64,000 bases of DNA from Deltaproteobacteria bacterium (lineage in GTDB: Bacteria; Desulfobacterota; Dissulfuribacteria; Dissulfuribacterales; QOAL01), in contig JALWNK010000045.1 in NCBI GenBank assembly GCA_026995935.1, positions 39,750 to 103,749 of the forward strand, in the 5' to 3' direction. A program made the position numbers and the translations under genes. Positions 1 through 8,087 of the stretch are shown here, piece after piece (the stretch's first letter is position 1; every line of letters begins with the position of its first letter). The notes under the pieces are model-generated. The model did not search any database, was not told the origin of the DNA, and saw only the letters and a program-made list of their open reading frames with translations.

Positions 1-1
1 C

Positions 2-766
2 GTATCCATTCTCTTCATCACCAAGGGGCAGGTTGAAGTACTTGCAGGGGTCTACACCATCTCCTTTCTTTCGGTCATGGCCCTATTTGCCATTGGAAAC
101 ATTCTGCTCAAGATAAGGAGAAAGTCCCTTCCCAGGCCAGAACGGGCAAGCTGGCCTGCGGTCTTTACAGCCCTTATAGCGGTCCTTGCGGCCCTTGTGG
201 GGAACATAATAAAGCAGCCAGAACCCGGACAGCCTGCAAATATCGTGGTCTTTGCAGAGTATTTCATACCAACCATAATACTTGTGGCCATAATGCTTAA
301 CAGGATCGTGCTTCTGGAGATGCTACTTAATTTCATTGAGTTCCTCTTTGTACCCATCCTCCAATTCGTGACCAAGGTCAACCAGAAGATTTACGAGACC
401 ATAGACAAGATACAGTCTCAGGAGTTTGTCTTTTTTACCCGTGGAGACAATATTGCAAACCTTAACAAGGTCCTCCTCTACATCAGACAGAACGAGCATA
501 CCAAGAAAATAAAGATAGTCACGGTAATGGAAGAGGAGGACAAGGAGCTCCTTGAAAAGCTGGAGCAAGACATAGAATTCTTAAAAAGGGAGTACCCGGA
601 TATAGAAATAGAGTTCGTAAAGATAGAGGGAAAGTTCACCCCGGAGCTTGTAAGAAAGCTGTCAAAGAAGTGGGGAATCCCCATAAACTTCATGTTTATA
701 GGATCCCCTGGAGACCACTTCCCTTACCGTATTGAGGAGCTGGGCGGGGTTCGCCTCATCATCTAA
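2..766 (+). CDS. APC-type amino acid permease, C-terminal part (5' truncated by window edge)
   Basis: The reading frame is open from base 2, so the start lies outside the window; 254 residues are visible. The first part holds about four hydrophobic segments typical of the end of an amino acid-polyamine-organocation permease, including a stretch like VLAGVYTISFLSVMALFAIG. After about residue 120 comes a hydrophilic cytoplasmic domain of about 130 residues with alternating beta/alpha character, possibly a universal-stress-like regulatory tail. The substrate cannot be told from this part. Its TAA overlaps the stop of the convergent FmdB gene. An internal ATG at 77 is not the true start, because homologous membrane sequence continues upstream of it. 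Confidence 0.7.
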   Translation, partial: VSILFITKGQVEVLAGVYTISFLSVMALFAIGNILLKIRRKSLPRPERASWPAVFTALIAVLAALVGNIIKQPEPGQPANIVVFAEYFIPTIILVAIMLNRIVLLEMLLNFIEFLFVPILQFVTKVNQKIYETIDKIQSQEFVFFTRGDNIANLNKVLLYIRQNEHTKKIKIVTVMEEEDKELLEKLEQDIEFLKREYPDIEIEFVKIEGKFTPELVRKLSKKWGIPINFMFIGSPGDHFPYRIEELGGVRLII

Positions 767-1266
767 AGTTCATACAGGGTCTCATCCACGGCTGGTGGAA
801 GATACCTCCTCTTGAGGCCCTTTATGGCCTTCTTTGTACCAAGGCTCTTGAAAATATCCTCGTCATCAAAGAGGTCATCCATCTCCTCCTCTATCTTTTC
901 TGGGTCCTCACCGGCCTCCATGCGGCTTATGGCCTCTTCGATGGACCCTCCTACCTCTAATCCAGCAGAGTCAAAAAGCCTTCTCATGAAACGTGCCGCC
1001 TGCCTGGGGTCGTTTTCATCAATATTTTCCGCCTCTGAAGCCAGAGACATCATGGCCTTCTCCAATTTAGACTCATCAATATTTTCAAAGGGGTTGTCCC
1101 CTTCTGGCTCACTACGATTTTTTGAAATGGCAAATATGGACATCTTTTTTTCCAGTTCTTCCTTTCCGCAGCGAGGACATGATGGCCTCTTGTCCACGTT
1201 TATCCTGCGGGAAAAGAAGTTGAATATCATATGGCAATCGGAGCAGTAAAATTCATATATGGGCAT
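763..1266 (-). CDS. FmdB-type zinc ribbon protein
   Basis: A 167-residue protein beginning MPIYEFYCSDC, the hallmark of the FmdB/CxxC_CxxC_SSSS regulatory-protein family. Two CxxC pairs (CSDC near residue 8 and CPRC near residue 35) would bind one zinc. The remaining 120 residues are acidic and probably helical, with a conserved-looking segment on an RxMRRLFDSAG theme. The family is small, cytoplasmic and of uncertain role; some members were linked to formamidase/amidase regulation. The gene converges on the permease with a 4-base overlap of stop codons. Confidence 0.8.
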   Translation of the reverse strand: MPIYEFYCSDCHMIFNFFSRRINVDKRPSCPRCGKEELEKKMSIFAISKNRSEPEGDNPFENIDESKLEKAMMSLASEAENIDENDPRQAARFMRRLFDSAGLEVGGSIEEAISRMEAGEDPEKIEEEMDDLFDDEDIFKSLGTKKAIKGLKRRYLPPAVDETLYEL

Positions 1267-1561
1267 GTCAATAAGTCCTCCTTCAGATAAAGAGAAGTCT
1301 GGTCATTTCATCTATATTTTGATTAACCATTCACTTTTGGCTTCTCAAGAGGTTTAAATGTTATTTGGCATAAAATTAGTAAAAATTTTTATTTTGCAAC
1401 AAATAACACTTTATTATTCCCAAAAGCTAATATAAAATGGATTTGCCAACCAAAGGATGACTCGATTCGTTTAAGGGGGGCGGGAATTTTCATTCCATTC
1501 CTGGAGGATGAGTCCTTTCTTTGGAAATTTTCAAGTTTTTCGAAAGGAGTACTACTTAAAA
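1267..1561. other. AT-rich divergent intergenic region upstream of the cold shock gene
   Basis: About 295 bases separate the FmdB start from the cold shock start. The region is much richer in A and T than its neighbours and contains several weak -10-like boxes such as the TATAAA near 1431, but no convincing -35/-10 pair. Cold shock genes often have long structured leaders, so part of this may be 5' untranslated RNA. An upstream in-frame ATG at 1508 exists but has no fitting ribosome site. Confidence 0.4.
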
Positions 1562-1762
1562 ATGGCAGAAGGAAAGGTAAAATGGTTCAATGACAAGAAG
1601 GGTTACGGTTTCATCGAAATTGAAGGCCAGTCTGATGTCTTTGTGCACTATTCTGGCATCAAGGCTGATGGGTTCAAGTCTCTAAAGGAGGGGGAGTCTG
1701 TCACCTTTGATATCGAAGAGACCAGCAGGGGTCCTCAGGCAGTTAACGTAGAAAAAATCTAA
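1562..1762 (+). CDS. Cold shock domain protein (CspA family)
   Basis: A 66-residue protein made of a single cold shock domain, the usual length of the family. RNP1 (KGYGFIE) and RNP2 (VFVHYSGI) are both present, so it should bind single-stranded RNA/DNA as an RNA chaperone. The ATG at 1562 is chosen because it gives the standard N-terminus [10 protein letters not shown] and is preceded by AAAGGAG at 1543-1549. An upstream ATG at 1508 would add 18 unrelated residues. It is followed directly by a strong terminator, so it is a single-gene transcript. Confidence 0.93.
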   Translation: MAEGKVKWFNDKKGYGFIEIEGQSDVFVHYSGIKADGFKSLKEGESVTFDIEETSRGPQAVNVEKI

Positions 1763-1776
1763 AAACGCCAAAGCAG

Positions 1777-1808
1777 GGTGCCCCGGAAGGCTTGGGGCAC
1801 CTTCTCTA
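1777..1808 (+). terminator. Terminator of the cold shock gene
   Basis: GGTGCCCC at 1777-1784 pairs perfectly with GGGGCACC at 1794-1801 around a 9-base loop, followed by a T-rich tail TTCTCTAT. It lies 14 bases after the csp stop codon and between convergent genes, so it may also act on the minus strand. Confidence 0.75.
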
Positions 1809-1854
1809 TACTCTATATTTAATTCCTTCAAAAAAATTCCAGGTTATACGCACC

Positions 1855-3165
1855 CTATTCACCAGACAGAAATCTCTTTTTGTCTACAACATTCTCACCT
1901 GATTCCAGAAAGCCTTTAATGGACCGAAGTTCCACGGGCTTTATCCGGCACCTGAGCCCCAAAGATTCAAGAAACAGGTCCTCTGTCTCCCTTATCCAGT
2001 TGTGAAGCTCCGGAAGGTTACCACTAAAGAAGGAGTCATCTATGGCCACCAGTATCTCTACCTGGGTGAGATGTTTCCACTTTCCAAGGACAATGATAAA
2101 GGAGAGGTCTTTTCCTCCCGTGGACTGGTTTATGATGTTTCGAACATGATCAGGGGATATCTTCACTCCCCTTACCGTCACGATGTTGTCACATCTTCCC
2201 CTTACAGGACTCATCCTCCAGGTCGTTCTTCCACATGAACAGGTCTCGTTGTGAAGGCTGGTGATATCGCCTGTGCGAAAACGAAGGAGGGGATTTGCCC
2301 TTGCCGTAACCGTGGTTATGACAAGCTCACCTTCCTGGCCTGGGCCAAGTACCTTCAGGGTTTCAGGATCGATTACCTCTGGGATTACATGGTCCAGAGA
2401 AAGATGAAGCCCGTCCTTTTCCCTGCATTCATAGGCCATGGCAGGTCCAGATGCCTCGAAAAGGCCGTATGCGGCCCTTGTTTCAACGTCAAGCTCCCTC
2501 TCGAATATGCCCCTTGTCTCATCCGTCAGGGTCTCGCCTAGAAGGATCATGACCCTGAGATTGAGCGCGGCCAGGGGCATGTTTCTTTCCCTGAAGGCCT
2601 CGAGCATATACAATCCATAAGATGATGTAGTCACAAGGACCGTTGTCTTGAAATCCACCATGACCCTGACCCTGCTGAGGATGGAAACGGGATCAGGCGG
2701 AATCACAAGGGCCCCAAGAAACTCCGCACCCTCCTTGAGATCCTGTCCGTGAAGAGACATGCCTGGGTCAAGGCATATCTGCACGATGTCGTCCTGGTTG
2801 ATCCCGGCAGAGCGAAAAAAACGACCGGTAAGCTCCCTTCTTCTCTTCAGATCCTGTTTCGTGTAACCCAGGGCAATGGGGTTTGCCTGACCGCTCCTGA
2901 GGGTATGAATGCGCACTATGTCCCTCAGTGGCACTGAAAAAAGCCCGTAGGGATAGTTTTCTGCTATGTCTTGCCTGCTTGTGAAGGGAAGCTTTGTAAT
3001 GTCTTCAACTGAGCCAATATCATCTGGTCCAACACCCGTCTCATCGAGCTTCTTCCTGTAAAAGGGCACCCTGTTGTAGGCCCTGTTTACAGTGGACTGT
3101 AAAAGTTCTGTGTGCCACTGGCTCCACGCCTCAGGAGAAAGATACTCCACCCTGTCAAGTTCCAT
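1855..3165 (-). CDS. Phenylacetate-CoA ligase-like (PaaK family) AMP-binding protein, degenerate phosphate loop
   Basis: 436 residues, collinear with PaaK-type acyl-CoA ligases of the ANL superfamily. Recognisable are the N-terminal YNRVPFYRKKLDE, the A5-like YGLFEASGPAMA, the RTGDIT aspartate motif and the C-terminal hinge RGRCDNIVTVRGVKISP. The usual glycine/threonine phosphate-binding loop (family SSGTTGKP) is replaced at residues 89-95 by LRSGQANP, although the flanking IH and GYT are kept. The C-terminal tail also lacks the usual SEGK catalytic lysine. It may therefore be inactive in ATP use or have a changed role. It sits 7 bases downstream of livF on the same strand; PaaK homologues near liv transporters are common in this phylum (recalled knowledge). 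Confidence 0.8.
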   Translation of the reverse strand: MELDRVEYLSPEAWSQWHTELLQSTVNRAYNRVPFYRKKLDETGVGPDDIGSVEDITKLPFTSRQDIAENYPYGLFSVPLRDIVRIHTLRSGQANPIALGYTKQDLKRRRELTGRFFRSAGINQDDIVQICLDPGMSLHGQDLKEGAEFLGALVIPPDPVSILSRVRVMVDFKTTVLVTTSSYGLYMLEAFRERNMPLAALNLRVMILLGETLTDETRGIFERELDVETRAAYGLFEASGPAMAYECREKDGLHLSLDHVIPEVIDPETLKVLGPGQEGELVITTVTARANPLLRFRTGDITSLHNETCSCGRTTWRMSPVRGRCDNIVTVRGVKISPDHVRNIINQSTGGKDLSFIIVLGKWKHLTQVEILVAIDDSFFSGNLPELHNWIRETEDLFLESLGLRCRIKPVELRSIKGFLESGENVVDKKRFLSGE

Positions 3166-3172
3166 GTCTTTT

Positions 3173-3907
3173 CTACCTTTCAGATAGGTCTTTGTAATCC
3201 TTACCCAGATAGGCCCTCTTTATCTCGCTGTCTTCAGCCAGGTCCGAGGCCCTTCCCTGGAGTATAATACGGCCTGTCTCAAGGATATAGGCCCTGTGCG
3301 ATATCTCAAGGGCCTTTCTTGCATTCTGCTCAACAAGCAAGATGGTCATCCCCTTTGAATTGAGGTCCACAATGGTCCTTATGATGGTTTCCACAAGTCG
3401 GGGCGCAAGGCCCAGGGAAGGCTCATCGAGAAGCAGGAGCCTTGGTTTGGCCATGAGAGCCCGGCCTATTGCGAGCATCTGCTGCTCGCCTCCGCTAAGT
3501 GTACCGGCCGTCTGATCCAGACGTTCCTTGAGCCTGGGAAATAGCTCAAATATATGCTCAAGTTCATCCTCCAGCGCCTTCTGGTCCACATTTTTCCTGG
3601 CATAGGCACCAAGCATCAGGTTTTCGTACACGGAAAGGGGACTAAAGAGCTGCCTTCCCTCGGGACAATGGGCAATTCCAAGGGACACTATCTGGTCCGG
3701 GGAAAGGCCCTTTATTGATTTGCCAAGAAAGGCGATCTCCCCTGAAAGTGAACCTATAAGGCCAGAGATGGAAAGCAGAAGGGTGGTCTTTCCCGCCCCG
3801 TTTGCACCTATTATGGAGACTATCTCCCCATTATCCACATGCAGTGAGCAGTTTTTAAGGACCTGTATGGGGCCATAGCCTGCATTTAAATTTTTGATAT
3901 GAAGCAT
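3173..3907 (-). CDS. livF: Branched-chain amino acid ABC transporter ATP-binding protein LivF
   Basis: 244 residues, the standard LivF length. Walker A is GANGAGKTT (about residues 34-42), the signature is LSGGEQQ, Walker B is LLLLDEP, and the H-loop region reads LVEQNA, the form typical of LivF. It would power uptake of leucine/isoleucine/valine or related amino or carboxylic acids together with LivG, LivH and LivM. The gene is transcribed away from the binding protein gene at 4076, so the transporter is split over two divergent transcripts. It is followed by the PaaK-like gene. Confidence 0.93.
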   Translation of the reverse strand: MLHIKNLNAGYGPIQVLKNCSLHVDNGEIVSIIGANGAGKTTLLLSISGLIGSLSGEIAFLGKSIKGLSPDQIVSLGIAHCPEGRQLFSPLSVYENLMLGAYARKNVDQKALEDELEHIFELFPRLKERLDQTAGTLSGGEQQMLAIGRALMAKPRLLLLDEPSLGLAPRLVETIIRTIVDLNSKGMTILLVEQNARKALEISHRAYILETGRIILQGRASDLAEDSEIKRAYLGKDYKDLSER

Positions 3908-4007
3908 TTATTAGCCTTGTCTTTGGATATAGGCGTAAGCCTGTCTTTTCCCAGTCTAATTAACACAACACCAACAAAAAACGCAGTACACTTTTTGCCT
4001 TTAGGTT

Positions 4008-4056
4008 TTGACGTTGATAAATGCTCTCTTTTTGTGTATTAGTCAACGTTATAAAA
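4008..4056. promoter_or_regulatory. Candidate promoter/operator in the livF-binding protein divergent region
   Basis: The 168-base divergent region holds an inverted repeat ACGTTGA (4011-4017) / TCAACGT (4043-4049) with about 25 bases between arms. A TATAAA box at 4050-4055 abuts the right arm just upstream of the binding protein gene. No good -35 is placed 16-18 bases before this box. A repressor or activator bound at the repeat could control one or both transcripts; this is inference. Confidence 0.35.
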
Positions 4057-4075
4057 TAGCAGAGGGAGGAGAAAA

Positions 4076-5227
4076 ATGCGTTTCTTAAAAAACATCGTCA
4101 CCTTACTGGCCGCTTTTTCACTGGTACTTCTTTCAGGAACCGGCATGGTTCAGGCAAAGGACACCTTGAAAATAGGCTCTTTCCTGGCAGTTACAGGCCC
4201 TGCGTCATTTCTTGGGGATCCGGAACTGAAAACCCTTCAGATGTACATAGAGGAGATAAATGCAAAGGGCGGGATAAACGGACACAAGATCGAATTTGTC
4301 CATTACGACACCAAGGGCAAGGCCAAAGAGGCTAAGAATTTCGTCAACCGTCTCATCAAGAAAGACAAGGTTGACGTAATCATTGGCGGTACCACATCTG
4401 GAAACAGCCTAGCCGTAATTGACATTGTGGAAAAGGCGAAGGTGCCCTTCATATCACTTGCAGGTTCCATCAAGATAGTGGAGCCAGTAAAAAAGTGGGT
4501 TTTCAAGACACCCCACACGGACAAAATGGCGGCAGAGAAGATATTTGCAGACATGAAGAAACGCGGAATCAAGAAGGCCGCACTCATCACTGGAAACGGC
4601 GGCTTTGACAAGTCGGGCCGTGCCCAGTGTCTTGCCCTTGCCCCCAAGTACGGTATCGAGATAGTTGCGGATGAAAAGTATGGCAATGCCGACACTGACA
4701 TGACCACACAGCTCACCAAGATAAGGGCAACGGATGCCCAGGCCATCATAAACTTTGGCTTTGGCAAGGCCCCTGCAATAGTTGCAAAGAACATCAAGCA
4801 GCTCGGAATCAAGCTTCCCGTTTATGAATCCCACGGAGTTGCCTCCAAGAAATTTATCGAGCTAGCAGGGGATGCGGCAAACGGCATAAGGCTTCCTGCT
4901 GCTGCCCTAATTGTTGCCGATCAGCTTTCAGACAAGGATCCTCAGAAGAAGGTCCTTCTTGCCTACAAGAAGAAATACGAGGCAAAGTATGGCCCGGTCT
5001 CAACCTTTGGTGGACACGCATATGATGCCCTGTTCATAACCGTAGAGGCCGTTAAGAGGGCAGGCACCATAGACAGGGCAAAAATAAGGGACGAAATCGA
5101 AAAAACCCACGGCTTTGTTGGTACAGGCGGCATCTTCAACATGAGCCCAACCGATCACCTAGGCCTGAACCTTGACGCCTTCAAGATGATTGAGATACAA
5201 AACGGAAACTGGAAACTGCTTTACTAA
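4076..5227 (+). CDS. livJ: Branched-chain amino acid ABC transporter periplasmic binding protein
   Basis: 383 residues with a cleavable Sec signal peptide (positive start, hydrophobic core, cleavage near residue 27 at VQAKD). The mature part begins TLKIGSFLAVTGPASFLG and contains INAKGGINGHKIE, both characteristic of periplasmic binding protein type I fold receptors of the Liv family (PF13458). The ribosome site GGGAGGAG lies 6 bases before the ATG. Ligand specificity cannot be assigned. It is separated from livH by a strong hairpin. Confidence 0.9.
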   Translation: MRFLKNIVTLLAAFSLVLLSGTGMVQAKDTLKIGSFLAVTGPASFLGDPELKTLQMYIEEINAKGGINGHKIEFVHYDTKGKAKEAKNFVNRLIKKDKVDVIIGGTTSGNSLAVIDIVEKAKVPFISLAGSIKIVEPVKKWVFKTPHTDKMAAEKIFADMKKRGIKKAALITGNGGFDKSGRAQCLALAPKYGIEIVADEKYGNADTDMTTQLTKIRATDAQAIINFGFGKAPAIVAKNIKQLGIKLPVYESHGVASKKFIELAGDAANGIRLPAAALIVADQLSDKDPQKKVLLAYKKKYEAKYGPVSTFGGHAYDALFITVEAVKRAGTIDRAKIRDEIEKTHGFVGTGGIFNMSPTDHLGLNLDAFKMIEIQNGNWKLLY

Positions 5228-5250
5228 AAAAGTACTTACATAACATCCAA

Positions 5251-5288
5251 TTACCCCCGTCTCAGAATGCTGAGCGGGGGTAATTTTT
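5251..5288 (+). terminator. Intercistronic terminator/attenuator after the binding protein gene
   Basis: TTACCCCCG at 5251-5259 pairs with CGGGGGTAA at 5275-5283 and is extended inside by CTCAG/CTGAG, giving a 14-bp stem with one bulged T. Five T residues follow. It lies 24 bases after the binding protein stop and 40 bases before livH. Partial termination here would give more binding protein than membrane components, a common arrangement. Confidence 0.85.
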
Positions 5289-5326
5289 GCCACTGGAGTA
5301 TCCTTGAACCTTAAAGGCCAGACTGC

Positions 5327-6199
5327 ATGGACCAGCTTCTACAGTTTCTCATAAGCGGACTCACTGTGGGTTCCATTTACGCCCTTGTGGCCCTTGGTTT
5401 TTCCATAATCTACAACGCATCCGACGTTGTAAACTTCGCTCAGGGTGAATTTGTCATGATTGGTGCCATGAGCGCCATCTTTTTGATGAAGGCCGGCCTT
5501 TCATATCCCCTTGCTGCACTACTTGCCATTGCCATAACGGCAGGAGTCGGCCTTGCCCTTGAAAAATTCGCCATAGAGCCGGCAAAAAACGCCACTGTGG
5601 TAAGCACCATCATAATCACAATAGGCGCCTCCATCTTCCTTAGAGGAGCAGCCCTTTTGATCTGGGGAAAAGAGATTTACGGGCTTCCTCCATTTACCTC
5701 CAACAATCCCATAAAGATCGGCAATGCAACCATTCTTCCCCAGAACCTGTGGGTCATGCTAGGGACGGCAGTAACGGTCCTTGCGGTAAAGTACTTTTTC
5801 GACCGAACAAAAATGGGAAAGGCGATACTGGCCTGTTCATACAACAAGAAGGCCGCCTACCTCGTGGGCATAAACGTGAAAAAGATGCTCCTTGTGGCCT
5901 ACGGTTTGTCTGCGGCCTTGGGGGCAGCCGCCGGGCTTCTTGTTACCCCCATCACCTTCATGTCCTACGGTGCAGGGGTCATGCTTGGGCTTAAGGGATT
6001 TTGCGCAGCAATCCTTGGAGGCATGGGAAATTCCATGGGCGCAGTCCTTGGGGGAATTCTCCTGGGAATCGTTGAAACCGTCGGTGCAGGCTTTATTTCC
6101 TCAGGCTACAAGGACGCCATCGCCTTTTTCGTGATCCTACTTGTCCTTTTCATCAAACCCAGCGGAATCCTGGGTAAAGGAGAGGCAGAAAGGGTATGA
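5327..6199 (+). CDS. livH: Branched-chain amino acid ABC transporter permease LivH
   Basis: 290 residues, normal for LivH, with about eight transmembrane helices. It begins with the family-typical stretch LISGLTVGSIYALVALGFSI and continues with NFAQGEFVM. The conserved EAA-like loop lies around GLKGFCAAILGGMGNS. It forms half of the membrane channel with LivM. The end overlaps livM by the ATGA arrangement, indicating translational coupling. Confidence 0.92.
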   Translation: MDQLLQFLISGLTVGSIYALVALGFSIIYNASDVVNFAQGEFVMIGAMSAIFLMKAGLSYPLAALLAIAITAGVGLALEKFAIEPAKNATVVSTIIITIGASIFLRGAALLIWGKEIYGLPPFTSNNPIKIGNATILPQNLWVMLGTAVTVLAVKYFFDRTKMGKAILACSYNKKAAYLVGINVKKMLLVAYGLSAALGAAAGLLVTPITFMSYGAGVMLGLKGFCAAILGGMGNSMGAVLGGILLGIVETVGAGFISSGYKDAIAFFVILLVLFIKPSGILGKGEAERV

Positions 6200-7149
6200 A
6201 AAGGCTCTCTGGCTTTGCAATCTTTGCTGCAGTCTGCCTTTTGCTACCTGTGATATTTCCTGACAATTACTATGTCACTGTGGTTGGACTGACCATCTTT
6301 GTGAACGTCACCCTTGCCGTGAGCCTAAACCTTCTCATGGGTTACGCCGGCCAGATATCCCTTGGACATGCTGCATTTTTTGGCCTTGGGGCATATTCTT
6401 CAGCCATTCTCACCATAAAGTATGGCCTTAACCCCTGGCTTGCCATGATTTTTGGGGCGGCCCTTGTCCTGTGCCTTTCCTATGTGCTTTCCCGCCCAAT
6501 TCTAAGACTTAAGGGCCACTATCTGGCAATGGCCACCCTGGGACTTGGAATAATCGTACACATATTCTTTGTACAGGCGGACGAGCTTACCGGAGGCCCA
6601 GACGGCATATCAGGCCTTCCTACCCTATCCCTCTTTGGTGTACCAATAGATTCGGACATCAAATGGTACTTCGTGCTTTGCTCCTACATGCTTTTAAGCG
6701 TGCTCTTTTCTTTAAACATTGCTGATTCCAGGGCGGGTCGCGCCCTTTCCGCAGTACACGGAAGCGAAATTGCAGCACAGATGATGGGCATCGACACGGC
6801 AAAAGTCAAATCATACATCTTTGTCTTTTCCGCACTTATGGCCACAATAGCCGGAAGCCTCTTTGCCCACCAGCAGGACTTTGTAAGCCCTGAATCCTTC
6901 AGCTTCTTCTTCTCCATTGAACTTGTGACCATGGTGGTGCTGGGCGGCCTTGGCTCAACCTTTGGGGCCGTCATGGGTGCATTCATCCTGTCCATACTGC
7001 CAGAGGTACTCATAGTGTTTGAGGACTTTGAGGTCCTAATCTTTGGCCTGATCCTCATGGTAATAATGATATTCCTGCCAGAAGGCCTGTTTGTTTCGCT
7101 AAAAAACAGGGCCGCCATAATGCTTTCAAAAAGGGAGAGTGGCTCCTGA
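6196..7149 (+). CDS. livM: Branched-chain amino acid ABC transporter permease LivM
   Basis: 317 residues with about eight to nine hydrophobic segments. The motif MGYAGQISLGHAAFFGLGAY and the later VVLGGLGSTFGAVMGA are diagnostic of LivM. It pairs with LivH in the inner membrane. The start overlaps livH by 4 bases, and the stop TGA overlaps the livG ATG by one base, so livH-livM-livG form a tight translational unit. Confidence 0.92.
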   Translation: MKRLSGFAIFAAVCLLLPVIFPDNYYVTVVGLTIFVNVTLAVSLNLLMGYAGQISLGHAAFFGLGAYSSAILTIKYGLNPWLAMIFGAALVLCLSYVLSRPILRLKGHYLAMATLGLGIIVHIFFVQADELTGGPDGISGLPTLSLFGVPIDSDIKWYFVLCSYMLLSVLFSLNIADSRAGRALSAVHGSEIAAQMMGIDTAKVKSYIFVFSALMATIAGSLFAHQQDFVSPESFSFFFSIELVTMVVLGGLGSTFGAVMGAFILSILPEVLIVFEDFEVLIFGLILMVIMIFLPEGLFVSLKNRAAIMLSKRESGS

Positions 7150-7904
7150 TGACCCTTTTAAAGGTGAAAAACCTGGAAAAGCAGTTCGGGGGGCTAAAGG
7201 CCATCTCGGATCTGAGCTTTTCCGTACCGGAAAACATCATCTTTTCCATAATCGGGCCAAACGGGGCGGGAAAGACCACCCTTTTTAACCTGCTAACCAG
7301 TATTTACAAACCAAGCACCGGCTCCATCTTTTTCAAGGACAAGGAAATAACAGGGCTTCCACCCTTTAAGATTGCAAGGCTTGGCATGAGCCGAACCTTT
7401 CAGAACCTTCAGGTCTTTTTAAACATGAGTACCATAGAAAATGTCATGGTGGGCTGTCATCTTCGTTCCAAAGCGGGGCTTCTGGCCTCTGCCATAAGGC
7501 TTCCCTCTGTGATACGGGAAGAAAAAGAGGTAAGGCGCATGGCAGAAGAGGCGCTGCATTTCTGTGGCCTTTCTGAGTATAAGGATCGTCCAGCTGCTGG
7601 CCTTCCTTACGGACTTTTGAAAAAGCTTGAAGTGGCAAGATCCCTGGCATCCAGGCCAAAACTTCTTCTTATGGACGAACCTGCTGCTGGCCTCAACGAT
7701 ACGGAGACACGCGAGCTTTGCCAACTCATAAAACGAATATGTGAGTCTGGAATAACCGTGCTTCTTGTGGAGCACAACATGACTCTTGTAATGGAGATAT
7801 CCCAAAGGGTCCTTGTGTTAAATTACGGAAGACTCCTTGCCGAGGGACCTCCTGAACAGATACAGAAAAATCCAGATGTAATAGCGGCGTATCTGGGCGA
7901 ATAG
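7149..7904 (+). CDS. livG: Branched-chain amino acid ABC transporter ATP-binding protein LivG
   Basis: 251 residues. Walker A is GPNGAGKTT, Walker B is LLLMDEPAAGLN, and the H-loop is LLVEHNM, the form typical of LivG. The signature region reads LPYGLLKKLEVAR, the variant normally seen in LivG. It forms the ATPase heterodimer with LivF encoded on the opposite strand at 3173-3907. It is the last gene of the plus-strand liv transcript. Confidence 0.92.
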   Translation: MTLLKVKNLEKQFGGLKAISDLSFSVPENIIFSIIGPNGAGKTTLFNLLTSIYKPSTGSIFFKDKEITGLPPFKIARLGMSRTFQNLQVFLNMSTIENVMVGCHLRSKAGLLASAIRLPSVIREEKEVRRMAEEALHFCGLSEYKDRPAAGLPYGLLKKLEVARSLASRPKLLLMDEPAAGLNDTETRELCQLIKRICESGITVLLVEHNMTLVMEISQRVLVLNYGRLLAEGPPEQIQKNPDVIAAYLGE

Positions 7905-7990
7905 TCGTTCCGAATAGGGGCTGAAAAATACCCTGTTTTGCCATTTCCTCTTGGCATTTATCGTCTAAAAGTATATGTTTCCTTGCTGTC

Positions 7991-8008
7991 TGAATGAAAA
8001 TTCATCCC
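7991..8008. promoter_or_regulatory. Weak FadR-like operator match upstream of gltB
   Basis: TGAATGAAAATTCATCCC resembles the TetR-type FadR box (TGAATGA-N4-TCATTCA): 12 of 14 arm positions agree. The same consensus is matched better upstream of the TetR gene at 14599. It lies about 80 bases before the gltB start, in a position that could affect its promoter. The match is imperfect and could be chance. Confidence 0.25.
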
Positions 8009-8087
8009 TTTTTTTAGGGGTGCGAAGTTTTATTCAAAGCAGGCAGGATACCGCCAAATAATACAAAATAAGGAGACCTCGCTTCTT

